Positions 1 through 9,551 of a DNA stretch of 53,138 nucleotides are shown one piece after another. The notes under the pieces are model-generated. The model had not been told where the DNA came from. It did no database searches and saw nothing but the letters and a program-made list of their open reading frames with translations. Positions within the stretch are counted from its first letter, which is position 1. Every line of letters begins with the position of its first letter. Position numbers and translations under genes: made by a program. Source of the stretch: Flavobacteriaceae bacterium (GTDB taxonomy: Bacteria; Bacteroidota; Bacteroidia; Flavobacteriales; Flavobacteriaceae). The stretch lies in NCBI GenBank assembly GCA_024644725.1, contig JAHEHE010000008.1:1-53138 (forward strand), given 5' to 3'.

Positions 1-17
1 ACCTTAAAACCTTAATT

Positions 18-608
18 ATGTCTAACGCTATTTCTGCGATCACCGGCACAATCAAAAACTGGTGGGTCTTTTTAATCATTGGAATCCTGTTGCTCATCGG
101 TTCCTACTACATGTTCAGTACCCCCGTGGAGAGCTTCGTGGGTCTTGCCGGACTCTTCAGCGCTCTGATCCTTGTAAGCGGTTTGTTCCGCATATTTTTT
201 GCACTGACCAACAAGGACGACATTGAAAATTTTGGTCTCTACCTGGCGGGCGGTGTTCTCGATGTCATCGTCGGTTTCCTGCTATTGAAGTACCCCGGAA
301 TAACCATTGTTCTCTTCTCCCTGTTCATCGGATTTTGGCTGCTCTTTAGAGGATTCAATGTTATTTCAATCTCATTCCAGGTGAAAAGACTAGGAGATAC
401 CGACTGGTTCTGGATCTTGCTCTTTGGTATTCTGGTCGTGATCTTTGCTTTCATGGCCATCATCAATCCGTTGATCGGAGCGAGCTATCTGGTCATTACT
501 CTGGCCCTTGCGATTATGTTTGCCGGTATCGCCAATATCTTTTTGGCCCTGCGCCTCAAAAAAGTAAAGTCAAAAGTCCAGGATGTCAAAGAAAAACTTA
601 CTTCCTAA
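18..608 (+). CDS. HdeD/DUF308-like integral membrane protein
   Basis: A 196-residue, strongly hydrophobic protein with about six membrane segments, arranged as three pairs of helices, ending in a short Lys-rich cytoplasmic tail. Length, repeated helix pairs and the Gly-rich helix starts fit the DUF308/HdeD family. E. coli HdeD is linked to acid resistance, but most family members, including Bacteroidota ones, have no proven role. The ATG lies only 17 bases into the window, so the promoter is not visible. No operon partner follows: a strong hairpin separates it from the convergent clpC. Family assignment comes from topology and general sequence character rather than a diagnostic motif; function unknown. 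Confidence 0.75.
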   Translation: MSNAISAITGTIKNWWVFLIIGILLLIGSYYMFSTPVESFVGLAGLFSALILVSGLFRIFFALTNKDDIENFGLYLAGGVLDVIVGFLLLKYPGITIVLFSLFIGFWLLFRGFNVISISFQVKRLGDTDWFWILLFGILVVIFAFMAIINPLIGASYLVITLALAIMFAGIANIFLALRLKKVKSKVQDVKEKLTS

Positions 609-675
609 TGCAACAGTTCAACTGAAGGAACAAGTCTTGCACAGACTTTGATGCAGACAAAAATTCGATTAACAT

Positions 676-707
676 AAAAAACCCCCTGGCATCTGCCAGG
701 GGGTTTT
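676..707. terminator. Bidirectional rho-independent terminator (DUF308 gene / clpC)
   Basis: A perfect 10-bp stem, ACCCCCTGGC paired with GCCAGGGGGT, closes on the tetraloop ATCT. T-runs follow in both directions: four T on the + strand and six T on the - strand. It sits between two convergent genes and should stop transcripts from both. Confidence 0.93.
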
Positions 708-732
708 CAATTTCTGTTCGGATTTCGGGATT

Positions 733-3267
733 TTAAGAATTGGATTCTTTTTCCTTCTCGATCTTAATGGTCAATTCGTTCTTGCCTTTGTCGAGATCCA
801 TTTTGATCGTGTCATTTTCACTCAAATTGGCATTGACGATTTCCTCGGCAAGCGCGTCTTCAATGTATTTCTGAATCGCTCTTTTCAACGGGCGCGCGCC
901 GTATTGCTTGTCAAAGCCTTTCTCAACGATAAAGTCTTTGGCCTCGTCACTCAGTTTGAGCTGATAGCCCAGTCCTGAGATTCTGTCGAGAAGCTTCTCA
1001 AGTTCGATGTCGATGATCGCATGAATGTCTTCCCTTTCAAGTGCATTGAAGATGATCACATCGTCTATACGATTCAAAAACTCAGGTGCAAAGCTCTTCT
1101 TCAGTGCGTTTTCGATCACGCTCTTCGCATTGGCGTCGGCCTGCTCTTTTTTAGCAGCTGTTCCGAAGCCCACTCCCTGACCGAAGTCTTTGAGCTGACG
1201 TGAGCCAATGTTGGAGGTCATGATGATAATGGTGTGCCTGAAATCAATTTTCCTTCCCAGGCTGTCGGTTATGTAACCGTCATCCAGAATCTGGAGAAGC
1301 ATGTTGAATACATCGGGGTGAGCCTTTTCGATTTCATCGAGCAGAACCACTGCATAGGGCTTTCTTCGAATCTTTTCCGTGAGCTGTCCACCCTCTTCAT
1401 AGCCCACATAGCCCGGAGGAGCTCCGATCAGTCTTGAGATGGCAAATTTCTCCATGTATTCGCTCATGTCGATGCGCACCAGAGCATCTTGGGAGTCGAA
1501 TAGCTCAGTGGCCAGAATTTTTGCCAATTGGGTTTTTCCAACCCCGGTTTGACCCAGGAAGATAAAGGATCCGATCGGCTTGTTCGGGTCTTTCAACCCG
1601 ACACGGTTTCGCTGAATGGCCTTGACAACTTTGGCCACTGCCTCGTTCTGGCCAATTACCTTGCCCTTGATCAATTTTGGAAGATCCTTGAGGCGCTTGC
1701 TTTCTGCCTCGGCGATGCGGTTGACCGGAATTCCTGTCATCATGCTGACCACTTCTGCTACATTGTCTTCCGTAACCGTTTCCTTATGGAGCTTGGATTG
1801 CTCTTCCCATTGGGCCTGGGCCACTTCTAGTTCCTTCTCAATGCGTTTTTCATCATCCCGCAAGCGAGCGGCTTCTTCATATTTTTGACTCTTGACCACG
1901 TCGTTTTTGTTCTCGCGGATCTCTTCCAGTTTCTTTTCGAGCTCCTGAACCTGCTTGGGCACTACAATATTCGTAATGTGGATGCGGGAACCCGCCTCGT
2001 CAAGGGCATCAATGGCCTTGTCTGGGAGGTAGCGGTCGGTCATGTACCGGTTGGTCAGGGTCACGCAGGCACGGATGGCCTCAGGAGTGAAGATGACGTT
2101 GTGGTGATCCTCGTATTTGTTTTTGATGTTCTCAAGGATCTGTATGGTCTCTTCAACGCTGGTGGGCTCAACCATGACTTTCTGGAATCGTCTCTCCAGC
2201 GCCCCGTCTTTTTCGATGTTCTGACGAAACTCATCCAGGGTCGTCGCTCCGATGCACTGGATTTCACCCCGTGCAAGAGCAGGTTTGAACATGTTGGACG
2301 CATCCAGGGATCCTGTGGCCCCTCCGGCACCGACTATCGTATGAATCTCGTCAATGAACAAAATGATGTCGTCGTTCTTCTCCAGTTCGTTCATGAGGGC
2401 CTTCATGCGCTCCTCGAACTGACCCCTGTATTTGGTACCAGCCACCAGGCTGGCCAGATCCAGCGATACGATTCTTTTGTTGAAGAGAATTCTCGATACC
2501 TTTTTTTGGATGATCCTCAGGGCAAGACCTTCAGCGATCGCCGATTTGCCCACCCCGGGTTCTCCAATGAGAATCGGGTTGTTCTTTTTTCTTCGACTGA
2601 GGATCTGGGAGATTCTCTCGATCTCTTGCTGCCTTCCAACCACCGGATCCAACTTGCCGCTTTCGGCCAGCAGGGTCAGATCGCGACCAAAATTGTCCAG
2701 CACGGGAGTCTTGGTCTTTTTGACCACCTTGCCCTTGGAGCCCTGGTATGGGTTCTTCTGCGGGTCGTTAAACTCTTCCTGAGGCGTATCTGCCGTGGGG
2801 CTCTCAGTGATGTCCTCTTCTCCGGTCTCCACAAAGAGCTCCTGGAAGACTTCCTTCACATCCTCATAGAAGATATCGAAGTTGTGCAGAACCTTCGTGG
2901 TTGGGTCATTTTCGTTTCGTAGTATGCAAAGCAGCAGATGCGCCGTGCTGATGGCTTCACTCTTGTAGAGCTTGGCCTCCAGGAAAGTCGTCTTCAGGGC
3001 TTTTTCCGCCTGCTTGGTCAGGTGCAGGCTCTTTTTGTCATTCACCCCCGAAGTGTCTCCCGCCTCATGCAGGGATTCTATTTTCTTTCTCAAGGAAGAG
3101 AAATTGAGCTCGAAGGTTTTCAATATGTCGTATGCCTCACCTTTGGCCTTCCTCAAAATGCCGAGCATGAGGTGTTCCGTCCCTATAAAATCGTGACCCA
3201 ATCGCAGCGCTTCCTCTTTGCTGTAGGCAATTACATCTTTAACTTTCGGTGAAAAATTGTCGTCCAT
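733..3267 (-). CDS. clpC: ATP-dependent Clp protease ATPase subunit ClpC
   Basis: Class I Hsp100 unfoldase (844 aa) that feeds substrates to ClpP in the cytoplasm. Visible parts in order: two Clp_N repeats (about 4-145); an acidic linker; AAA domain 1 with Walker A GEPGVGKS (235-242) and Walker B around DE 306-307; the UVR-containing coiled coil (about 440-490), which separates ClpC from ClpA; and AAA domain 2 with Walker A GQTGVGKT (572-579), pore loop GYVGYEEGG (619-627) and Walker [10 protein letters not shown] (642-650). The length is usual for ClpC. The start fits the conserved N-domain. It is divergent from gyrA; an imperfect -7 element, TAAATTTA, lies on the - strand at 3287-3294. No McsA/McsB or CtsR genes are nearby. 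Confidence 0.97.
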   Translation of the reverse strand: MDDNFSPKVKDVIAYSKEEALRLGHDFIGTEHLMLGILRKAKGEAYDILKTFELNFSSLRKKIESLHEAGDTSGVNDKKSLHLTKQAEKALKTTFLEAKLYKSEAISTAHLLLCILRNENDPTTKVLHNFDIFYEDVKEVFQELFVETGEEDITESPTADTPQEEFNDPQKNPYQGSKGKVVKKTKTPVLDNFGRDLTLLAESGKLDPVVGRQQEIERISQILSRRKKNNPILIGEPGVGKSAIAEGLALRIIQKKVSRILFNKRIVSLDLASLVAGTKYRGQFEERMKALMNELEKNDDIILFIDEIHTIVGAGGATGSLDASNMFKPALARGEIQCIGATTLDEFRQNIEKDGALERRFQKVMVEPTSVEETIQILENIKNKYEDHHNVIFTPEAIRACVTLTNRYMTDRYLPDKAIDALDEAGSRIHITNIVVPKQVQELEKKLEEIRENKNDVVKSQKYEEAARLRDDEKRIEKELEVAQAQWEEQSKLHKETVTEDNVAEVVSMMTGIPVNRIAEAESKRLKDLPKLIKGKVIGQNEAVAKVVKAIQRNRVGLKDPNKPIGSFIFLGQTGVGKTQLAKILATELFDSQDALVRIDMSEYMEKFAISRLIGAPPGYVGYEEGGQLTEKIRRKPYAVVLLDEIEKAHPDVFNMLLQILDDGYITDSLGRKIDFRHTIIIMTSNIGSRQLKDFGQGVGFGTAAKKEQADANAKSVIENALKKSFAPEFLNRIDDVIIFNALEREDIHAIIDIELEKLLDRISGLGYQLKLSDEAKDFIVEKGFDKQYGARPLKRAIQKYIEDALAEEIVNANLSENDTIKMDLDKGKNELTIKIEKEKESNS

Positions 3268-3425
3268 GTTTCGCGTGTTTACTGTGTAAATTTAGTGGAA
3301 ATTTTCGCTAAATCATTACAAAAGTTATGTACAGGGTTTGGAAGGGTACTAAGATACTAAGATTCAAGCAAATAATTGACACCGGTTGTTAATAACTAAT
3401 CGGAAGAAAAACAGGCCCGCAGCCC

Positions 3426-3452
3426 TTGGAAAATAAGAATAATTGTATATTG
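3426..3452 (+). promoter_or_regulatory. Putative gyrA promoter
   Basis: TTG at 3426-3428, a 17-base spacer, then TATATTG at 3446-3452. This resembles the Bacteroidota -33 (TTTG) and -7 (TAnnTTTG) elements with one mismatch in the -7. It predicts a transcript start near 3457, about 45 bases before the gyrA ATG. Confidence 0.45.
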
Positions 3453-3501
3453 CTCCAGCTAAAAAAACATCGAAAACAACTGACAAAAAAACAGATTTGA
3501 A

Positions 3502-6024
3502 ATGGCGGAACATGACAAGATAATCCCGATCAATATCGAGGAGGAAATGAAATCTGCTTACATCGATTATTCGATGTCGGTAATTGTGTCCAGAGCGCTT
3601 CCAGATGTTCGCGACGGATTGAAGCCTGTTCACCGCAGAGTGCTCTACGGAATGCACGAGCTGGGGATCCGGGCAACGGGTGCACACAAGAAGTCGGCCA
3701 GGGTGGTTGGAGAAGTATTGGGTAAGTATCACCCGCACGGTGATTCTTCCGTTTACGATGCTATGGTTCGGATGGCCCAGGACTGGAGCATGCGTTATGA
3801 GCTGGTAGATGGCCAGGGAAACTTTGGATCACCCGATGGAGACAGTCCGGCCGCGATGCGATACACCGAGGTGCGCATGCAAAAGATTTCCGAAGACATG
3901 TTGGCGGACATCGAAAAGGAGACGGTTGATCTCCGCTTGAATTTTGACGACACACTTCAGGAGCCCACTGTGCTGCCAACGCGAATTCCTAGTTTGCTCG
4001 TCAACGGAGCCTCCGGAATTGCCGTGGGTATGGCCACCAATATGGCACCACATAACTTGAGCGAAGTCGTTGATGGAACGGTTGCTTACATAGAGAATAA
4101 CGACATCGATGTAGACGGTCTCATGCAACACATCAAAGCCCCTGACTTCCCAACAGGGGGAACCATCTACGGATATGAAGGTGTCAAAGACGCTTTCCAT
4201 ACCGGAAGGGGTCGGGTCGTCATTCGAGCCAAGGCCAATTTCGAAGAAGTAGGAGGAAGGGAATGCATTGTGGTTACCGAGCTTCCTTACCAGGTAAATG
4301 GCTCTGAATTGCTCAAGAAGACCGTGGACCTGATCAATGACAACAAAATAGATGGGATTTCCACCATCCGCGACGAGACGAGCCGGAAAGGGCGACGCAT
4401 CGTTTACGTGCTCAAGCGTGACGCCATCCCGAACATCGTTCTGAACAAACTTTACAAGTACACGGCACTTCAAACTTCGTTTAGCGTGAACAACATTGCG
4501 CTGGTCAATGGTAAGCCCGAGGTGCTCAATCTCAAGGACCTGATCCGTCATTTCGTCGATCACAGGCATGATGTGGTGACCCGCAGAACCAAGTTTGAAC
4601 TTCAAAAGGCGGAGGCCCGGGCACACATACTCGAAGGTTTGATCATCGCCAGTGACAATATAGACGAGGTCATCAAGTTGATTCGCGCCTCGAGCAATGC
4701 GGACGACGCACGTGAAAAATTGATGAAGCGCTTTGAGCTTTCTGAAATTCAGGCGCGCGCCATTGTCGAGATGAGACTGAGACAGCTCACCGGACTGGAG
4801 CAGGACAAGCTGCGATCGGAGTACGAGGAGATCATCAAGTTGATCGAGGACCTCAAAGATATCCTGGCCAACGAATCAAGACGTATGGACATTATCAAGG
4901 AGGAGCTTCTCCAGATCAAGGAGAAATACGGAGATGACAGGCGATCTGTCATCGAGTATACCGGAGGCGAGCTCAACATTGAAGACATGATCCCGGATTC
5001 GAAAGTTGTCGTTACAATTTCTCACGCGGGTTATGTCAAGCGTACCGACCTTTCGGAGTACAAGATTCAGAATCGCGGTGGACGTGGTCAGCGCGGGGTT
5101 TCAACGAGAAACGAGGATTTCCTGGAATACCTCTTTGTAGCGACCAACCACCAGTACATGCTTTTCTTTACGCAAAATGGTAAGGTGTACTGGATGCGCG
5201 TATACGAGATTCCCGAAGGAAACAAGACGTCTAAAGGCCGTGCGATCCAAAACCTGATCAATATTGAGCCGGATGACAAGGTGAAAGCCTTCCTGGTCAC
5301 TCAGGACCTGAAAGACGAGGACTATGTGAACAGCAACTACGTGATCATGGTGACCAAAAAAGGACTGACGAAAAAGACCTCTTTGGAGCAATATTCTCGT
5401 CCGCGCACCAATGGAATCAATGCGATTACCATCCGCGAAGGCGATGAATTGCTCGAGGCCAAGCTCACAAATGGGGAGAGCCAGATCATGATTGCCGCGA
5501 AATCGGGCAAATCAATACGCTTCGAGGAGAGCAAGACGCGTCCGATGGGGCGAAATGCTTCCGGGGTGAGAGGCATCAAGCTAAGAGATGAGAAAGACGA
5601 GGTGGTCGGCATGGTTTCGATTGCTGATGACGAGAGCGATATCCTGGTCGTTTCAGAAAAAGGATATGGCAAGCGATCCAAGTTGGAAGACTATCGCATC
5701 ACCAACCGGGGTGGGAAAGGAGTCAAGACCATTAATATCACGCCGAAAACAGGTGAACTCGTGGCGATCAAGAACGTAACGGACCAGGACGATCTCATGA
5801 TCATCAACAAGTCCGGGATCACGATCCGCATGGAGGTTTCCGATCTTCGGGTTATGGGAAGAGCCACTCAGGGTGTCAAACTGATCAATATCAAGGATAG
5901 TGATTCTATCGCGGCTGTTGCCAAGGTCAGACACGAGGAGGATCAAGTGGATGGAGACGATGATGTGATGGATGTACCTGAAAATGAAACAAAAACTGAT
6001 GAAAATCATGAAAAAAATGAGTAA
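3502..6024 (+). CDS. gyrA: DNA gyrase subunit A
   Basis: Breakage-reunion subunit of gyrase (840 aa), which with GyrB introduces negative supercoils. The catalytic tyrosine is Tyr121 in the motif RYTEVRM. The quinolone region reads [13 protein letters not shown], keeping Ser82 and Asp86 (E. coli Ser83 and Asp87), so no classical resistance change is seen. The C-terminal half is a beta-pinwheel containing a GyrA-box-like NRGGRGQRG and a later NRGGKG blade; the box marks it as gyrase and not topoisomerase IV, whose ParC lies at 47380-50052. The final 30 or so residues are very acidic, a feature known to modulate GyrA wrapping activity in other bacteria. gyrB is not in this window. Confidence 0.97.
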   Translation: MAEHDKIIPINIEEEMKSAYIDYSMSVIVSRALPDVRDGLKPVHRRVLYGMHELGIRATGAHKKSARVVGEVLGKYHPHGDSSVYDAMVRMAQDWSMRYELVDGQGNFGSPDGDSPAAMRYTEVRMQKISEDMLADIEKETVDLRLNFDDTLQEPTVLPTRIPSLLVNGASGIAVGMATNMAPHNLSEVVDGTVAYIENNDIDVDGLMQHIKAPDFPTGGTIYGYEGVKDAFHTGRGRVVIRAKANFEEVGGRECIVVTELPYQVNGSELLKKTVDLINDNKIDGISTIRDETSRKGRRIVYVLKRDAIPNIVLNKLYKYTALQTSFSVNNIALVNGKPEVLNLKDLIRHFVDHRHDVVTRRTKFELQKAEARAHILEGLIIASDNIDEVIKLIRASSNADDAREKLMKRFELSEIQARAIVEMRLRQLTGLEQDKLRSEYEEIIKLIEDLKDILANESRRMDIIKEELLQIKEKYGDDRRSVIEYTGGELNIEDMIPDSKVVVTISHAGYVKRTDLSEYKIQNRGGRGQRGVSTRNEDFLEYLFVATNHQYMLFFTQNGKVYWMRVYEIPEGNKTSKGRAIQNLINIEPDDKVKAFLVTQDLKDEDYVNSNYVIMVTKKGLTKKTSLEQYSRPRTNGINAITIREGDELLEAKLTNGESQIMIAAKSGKSIRFEESKTRPMGRNASGVRGIKLRDEKDEVVGMVSIADDESDILVVSEKGYGKRSKLEDYRITNRGGKGVKTINITPKTGELVAIKNVTDQDDLMIINKSGITIRMEVSDLRVMGRATQGVKLINIKDSDSIAAVAKVRHEEDQVDGDDDVMDVPENETKTDENHEKNE

Positions 6025-6030
6025 AATGTA

Positions 6031-6038
6031 TAATTTTG
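6031..6038 (+). promoter_or_regulatory. Putative -7 element for the TPR protein gene
   Basis: TAATTTTG is an exact match to TAnnTTTG, seven bases after the gyrA stop codon. No clear -33 TTTG lies at the right distance. It would give an mRNA leader of about 36 bases. Confidence 0.4.
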
Positions 6039-6078
6039 CATCCTCATTAAAATAATATTAACAAAAGACAAATCAAAC

Positions 6079-7344
6079 ATGAGAAATCAAATCGTGATGT
6101 TGTTCGCTCTTCTGATCAGCGTAGCAGCATTTGCACAGAAAAACGAAATCAAGGCTGCTGAGAAAGCCGTGAAGAAAGGAGATTTTGCAGCTGCGTTGAC
6201 TCAGGTGAATGCCCTGGACGGAATGGTGTCAAACATGGACGACAAAACGCTTCCAAAGTATTACTACCTCCGAGGTGAGACCTATGCCGGATTGTCGAAG
6301 ACAGATCCCAGCAAGGAGAACTACAAAGAAGCCGCAGGTTCTTTTGAAAAACTCTTTGAAGCTGAAGAGAAGTCAGGGATCAACAAGTACAGCACCATGG
6401 CCCAGCCCACGCTGAATACGATGATCTCGGAAGTTTCAGCCGCGGGAATCAAGGATTACCAGGAGAAGAACTATGCCTCTGCGAAAGGAGAATTGCACCA
6501 GGTTTATTCCATGAGCCCGAAGGACACCGTGTTTTTGGAGTATGCAGCCAATGCAGCGTACCTGGACAAGGACTATGATCTTGCCCTGGATTATTTCACG
6601 GAATTGAAAGATCTCGGGTACACGGGCATCGTTAAGGAGTACACGGCAGTGAACATCGAGACGGGTGAGAGAGAGAATATGGGTACTCAGAACCAGATGG
6701 ACCTGATGGTAAAAACGGGTACATATTCAGATCCTCAGGTGAACGTGTCAGAATCAAAGAGAGCCGCCATTGTCAAGAATATTGCTTTCGTTCATGTGGA
6801 AAAAGGTGATACAGAAAAAGCGATTCAGGCCGTTCGCGACGCGAGAGAGATGGACCCAAAAGACGTAAACCTGATCCTTACAGAAGCAAACCTGCAGATT
6901 AAACTGGAGAACAAGGAAGAGTTCGCCAAGCTGATGAGCGAGGCAGTTGAACTCGATCCTGATAACCCGGCCCTTTTCTTTAACCTAGGGGTAATCAGCG
7001 GTGAGCAGGGTGATGTTGAAAAAGCGAAGGAATACTACAGAAGAGCGATCGAACTCGATCCCAACTATGTGGATGCTTACATTAACCTCGGTTCAGCCAT
7101 GTTGGATGCCGATAAGCAACTCGTTGAGGACATGAACAAGAATCTGAACAACTTTGACAAATATGATGAGATCAAGGCCAAACAGGTTGAACTCTACAAA
7201 GAAGTGATTCCTCTGTACGAAAAAGCCTATGAGGTAAGACCTGACGATCTCGATACGATTCGAACCTTGATGAGTTTGTACGAGAACACCGGTATGGATG
7301 ACAAGTTCCAGGATATGAAAGCGAAGTACGACTCTTTGAAATAA
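6079..7344 (+). CDS. Secreted tetratricopeptide-repeat protein
   Basis: A 421-residue protein with a type I signal peptide (hydrophobic stretch to AAFAQ, cleavage near residue 20). The mature part is helical and carries several TPR units. The clearest are a pair around residues 275-340, with ALFFNLGVISGEQGD and YVDAYINLGSAM followed by regularly spaced Ala/Tyr/Pro positions such as AIELDP. TPR proteins act as scaffolds for protein contacts; this one should lie in the periplasm or on the outer membrane. It is likely transcribed alone from the -7 element after gyrA, and it ends just before a strong terminator. The specific partner and function cannot be told from sequence. Confidence 0.85.
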   Translation: MRNQIVMLFALLISVAAFAQKNEIKAAEKAVKKGDFAAALTQVNALDGMVSNMDDKTLPKYYYLRGETYAGLSKTDPSKENYKEAAGSFEKLFEAEEKSGINKYSTMAQPTLNTMISEVSAAGIKDYQEKNYASAKGELHQVYSMSPKDTVFLEYAANAAYLDKDYDLALDYFTELKDLGYTGIVKEYTAVNIETGERENMGTQNQMDLMVKTGTYSDPQVNVSESKRAAIVKNIAFVHVEKGDTEKAIQAVRDAREMDPKDVNLILTEANLQIKLENKEEFAKLMSEAVELDPDNPALFFNLGVISGEQGDVEKAKEYYRRAIELDPNYVDAYINLGSAMLDADKQLVEDMNKNLNNFDKYDEIKAKQVELYKEVIPLYEKAYEVRPDDLDTIRTLMSLYENTGMDDKFQDMKAKYDSLK

Positions 7345-7366
7345 GAGATTGAAAAACGAATAAAAA

Positions 7367-7394
7367 AACCGCCTTTATCGAGGCGGTTTTTTTT
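7367..7394. terminator. Bidirectional terminator (TPR gene / NlpC-P60 gene)
   Basis: An 8-bp stem, AACCGCCT and AGGCGGTT, encloses the loop TTATCG. A further run of T follows in each direction. The stop codon of the convergent peptidase gene (7393-7395) falls inside the + strand T-run, so terminator and coding sequence overlap by a few bases. Confidence 0.93.
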
Positions 7395-8166
7395 ATTCCA
7401 GAATTCTCTTCATGACCCGTAACTTGTGGGTGTGTCTTCCGCTGTCTACGTTATAGATGCCACTGTGGTCGATCCGATCCATGCGAATTTTTCCATGGCA
7501 ATGGATGATGTGGTTGTTGGCCAGAAGAATGCCAACATGAATGATTTCGCCCTCTTCATTGTCAAAAAATGCGAGGTCTCCGGGTTCGCTCTCTTCAATA
7601 AAACTCAGAACTTCACCCTGGCTGGCCTGTTGATGGGCATCCCTGTAAAGCATGTATCCGTTTATTTTGTAGACCATCTGGGTGAAACCGGAGCAATCGA
7701 TTCCGAAGGGAGATCTGCCACCCCAAAGAAAGGGAGTGTTTAGAAACTTGTGGGCGGTTCGAACCAAATCCTTCCTTCCCGCCATTTCGGAGTTGATCTC
7801 ACCTTCAAATTCCAGGCTTTCGGCTCCCAATGAAAATGAACCCTTCGAATAGCAGGGGAGGGTGGCACCCAGCGTAATGATCTGCATTTTTTCCGGACTG
7901 TTGCCCACCAGGCTTATCATTTCCCGGGAGTAATGCGAGTTATCGGCTTTGATTTGTTTATAGGCCTCATGAGGTAAGAGGGTCACTTGTATTTTCAATA
8001 CCCAGCCTTCGTAATGATCAAAATCGGCATAAATGAGGTACCATTGATCACGTTCCTCGAGTATGTGAAAAGTCTCGCCAAACAGCAGCTGTGAAATCAT
8101 TTCACTGCGGTCATCGGCATCGCTGCGAATCGATATACAGTTGAGATGACATATTCCCTGGTCCAT
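7393..8166 (-). CDS. Cytoplasmic NlpC/P60 cysteine peptidase, murein-peptide type (YkfC-like)
   Basis: A 257-residue protein with an N-terminal bacterial SH3 region (about 10-65) and a C-terminal NlpC/P60 domain (about 135-257). The catalytic Cys158 sits in the motif GIDCSGF and the catalytic His210 in EIIHVGI, with a third polar residue (His222) in NHIIHCHG. There is no signal peptide: the protein begins almost directly with the SH3 fold. This architecture matches gamma-D-glutamyl-L-diamino-acid endopeptidases that recycle murein peptides inside the cell, not secreted wall hydrolases. It follows the thiolase gene by 27 bases on the same strand and is probably co-transcribed. The substrate assignment is inference. 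Confidence 0.85.
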   Translation of the reverse strand: MDQGICHLNCISIRSDADDRSEMISQLLFGETFHILEERDQWYLIYADFDHYEGWVLKIQVTLLPHEAYKQIKADNSHYSREMISLVGNSPEKMQIITLGATLPCYSKGSFSLGAESLEFEGEINSEMAGRKDLVRTAHKFLNTPFLWGGRSPFGIDCSGFTQMVYKINGYMLYRDAHQQASQGEVLSFIEESEPGDLAFFDNEEGEIIHVGILLANNHIIHCHGKIRMDRIDHSGIYNVDSGRHTHKLRVMKRILE

Positions 8167-8193
8167 GAATGGCTGCCGTCGGATTAATTCAAA

Positions 8194-9378
8194 CTAGGAT
8201 TCCAGGCCAATTACCATGGCACTTGCTCCACCACCGCCATTGCAAATTCCGGCAGCTCCAATTTTGCCCCCCTCGGCTTTAAGTACATTGATCAATGTAA
8301 CAATGATTCGTGCGCCCGAGCATCCGAGCGGATGCCCGAGAGACACCGCACCTCCGTGCACATTGACTTTGTCCGCGTCAAGGTCCAGCAATTTGATGTT
8401 GGCCAGTCCAACTACGCTGAAGGCCTCGTTGAGTTCGTAGAAATCCACGTTGTCCGGGCTCAGTCCGGCTTTTGAGATCGCTTTGGGCAGGGCTTTTGCG
8501 GGCGCCGTAGTGAACCATTCCGGCTCTTGTGAGGCATCGGCATAGCCCTTGATCACGGCAAGGGGTTTGAGCTGGAGCTCTGCGGCCTTATCACGACTCA
8601 TGATCACCAGGGCCGCGGCTCCATCGTTAAGCGTTGAGGCATTTGCTGCCGTAACCGTCCCTTCTTTGCCAAAAGCAGGACGCAGATGCGGAACTTTCTC
8701 CAATTTGATGTTTTTGAACTCTTCGTCCTCCCTCAGCCAAATAGGTTCGCCTCTTCGCTGAGGTATTTCAACGGGAACAACTTCTTCGTCGAACTTGCCC
8801 GAGCTCCATGCTTTTGCTGAACGCTCGTAGGATTCGATGGCAAAAGCATCCTGGTCTTCCCGGCTGAAATCGTATTTCTCCGCACAGGCATCTCCGCAGG
8901 TACCCATATGCTTTCCGTCATAAACATTGACAAGGCCGTCTTTCAGCAGACCGTCTTCAATATTTATGTTTCCGAATTTTTGTCCTTTTCTTCCCTGCAG
9001 GTAGTGCGGGATGAGGCTCATGTTTTCCATACCGCCAGCCACCACTATGTCGGCATCTCCGCATTGAATGGCCTGGGCGGCAAAAGCGATTGACTTCATG
9101 CCCGAGGCGCAAACCTTGTTTACCGTGGTACAGGGTATCGTATCCGGCAATCCGGCATATAGTGCCGCCTGTTTGGCCGGTGCCTGACCTGTGCCTGCCT
9201 GAACGACATTTCCCATAAAGACCTCATCGACGGCCGAAGGATCAAGACCGATGCGCTCAAGGGCCCCCTTGATGGCCGCAGCTCCCAATTTGGGCGCCGG
9301 AATTTCGGACAGGGAGCCCAAAAAGCTTCCTATAGGTGTTCTGACCGCTGAAACGATGACTGCTTCTTTCATATCCAA
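8194..9378 (-). CDS. Acetyl-CoA C-acetyltransferase (thiolase)
   Basis: A 394-residue thiolase II-type enzyme that condenses or cleaves acetoacetyl-CoA in the cytoplasm. The acylated cysteine is Cys90 in [11 protein letters not shown]. The other catalytic signatures are all present: [14 protein letters not shown] (active-site His) and [10 protein letters not shown] (second Cys). The length is standard. The start has two in-frame ATGs, MDMKEAV or MKEAV two codons later; neither has a clear ribosome site. No beta-oxidation partners lie next to it, so a biosynthetic role (short acyl chains, ketone bodies or isoprenoid entry) and a degradative role are both possible. Confidence 0.93.
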   Translation of the reverse strand: MDMKEAVIVSAVRTPIGSFLGSLSEIPAPKLGAAAIKGALERIGLDPSAVDEVFMGNVVQAGTGQAPAKQAALYAGLPDTIPCTTVNKVCASGMKSIAFAAQAIQCGDADIVVAGGMENMSLIPHYLQGRKGQKFGNINIEDGLLKDGLVNVYDGKHMGTCGDACAEKYDFSREDQDAFAIESYERSAKAWSSGKFDEEVVPVEIPQRRGEPIWLREDEEFKNIKLEKVPHLRPAFGKEGTVTAANASTLNDGAAALVIMSRDKAAELQLKPLAVIKGYADASQEPEWFTTAPAKALPKAISKAGLSPDNVDFYELNEAFSVVGLANIKLLDLDADKVNVHGGAVSLGHPLGCSGARIIVTLINVLKAEGGKIGAAGICNGGGGASAMVIGLES

Positions 9379-9515
9379 TGTGTTTGAAGGCCCTTTTACC
9401 CTTTTGCCTGATTGCTTTAACGGGCCATTGATTTCTGTATGCGAAATTAGTTAAAATTGCTGAGATCATTTTGCGATTCAGTGTCTAAAGTAGATGGTTT
9501 TGGGCCTGAAATTTT

Positions 9516-9523
9516 TACATTTG
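9516..9523 (+). promoter_or_regulatory. Putative -7 element for the 7TM-HD gene
   Basis: TACATTTG matches TAnnTTTG exactly, 28 bases before the ATG at 9552. A TTTG at 9499-9502 is only 13 bases upstream, shorter than the usual -33 to -7 spacing, so the upstream element is doubtful. Confidence 0.4.
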
Positions 9524-9551
9524 AAATCTAATCGGCATCTTTAGGGCTGAA

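Noticed and set aside
1885-2922. Long open frame (345 codons) on the + strand, opposite clpC
   Set aside because: It lies fully antisense to a gene with complete ClpC motifs, has no recognisable domain, and arises from codon bias on the opposite strand.
3748-3790. Quinolone-resistance change in gyrA, or Ala at the Ser80 position of parC (near 49785)
   Set aside because: gyrA keeps the sensitive Ser and Asp. The Ala in parC appears to be the usual residue in this phylum, so no acquired resistance can be claimed.
3829-4626. 265-codon open frame on the - strand, opposite gyrA
   Set aside because: Antisense shadow of the gyrA coding region; no domain, no promoter or ribosome site.
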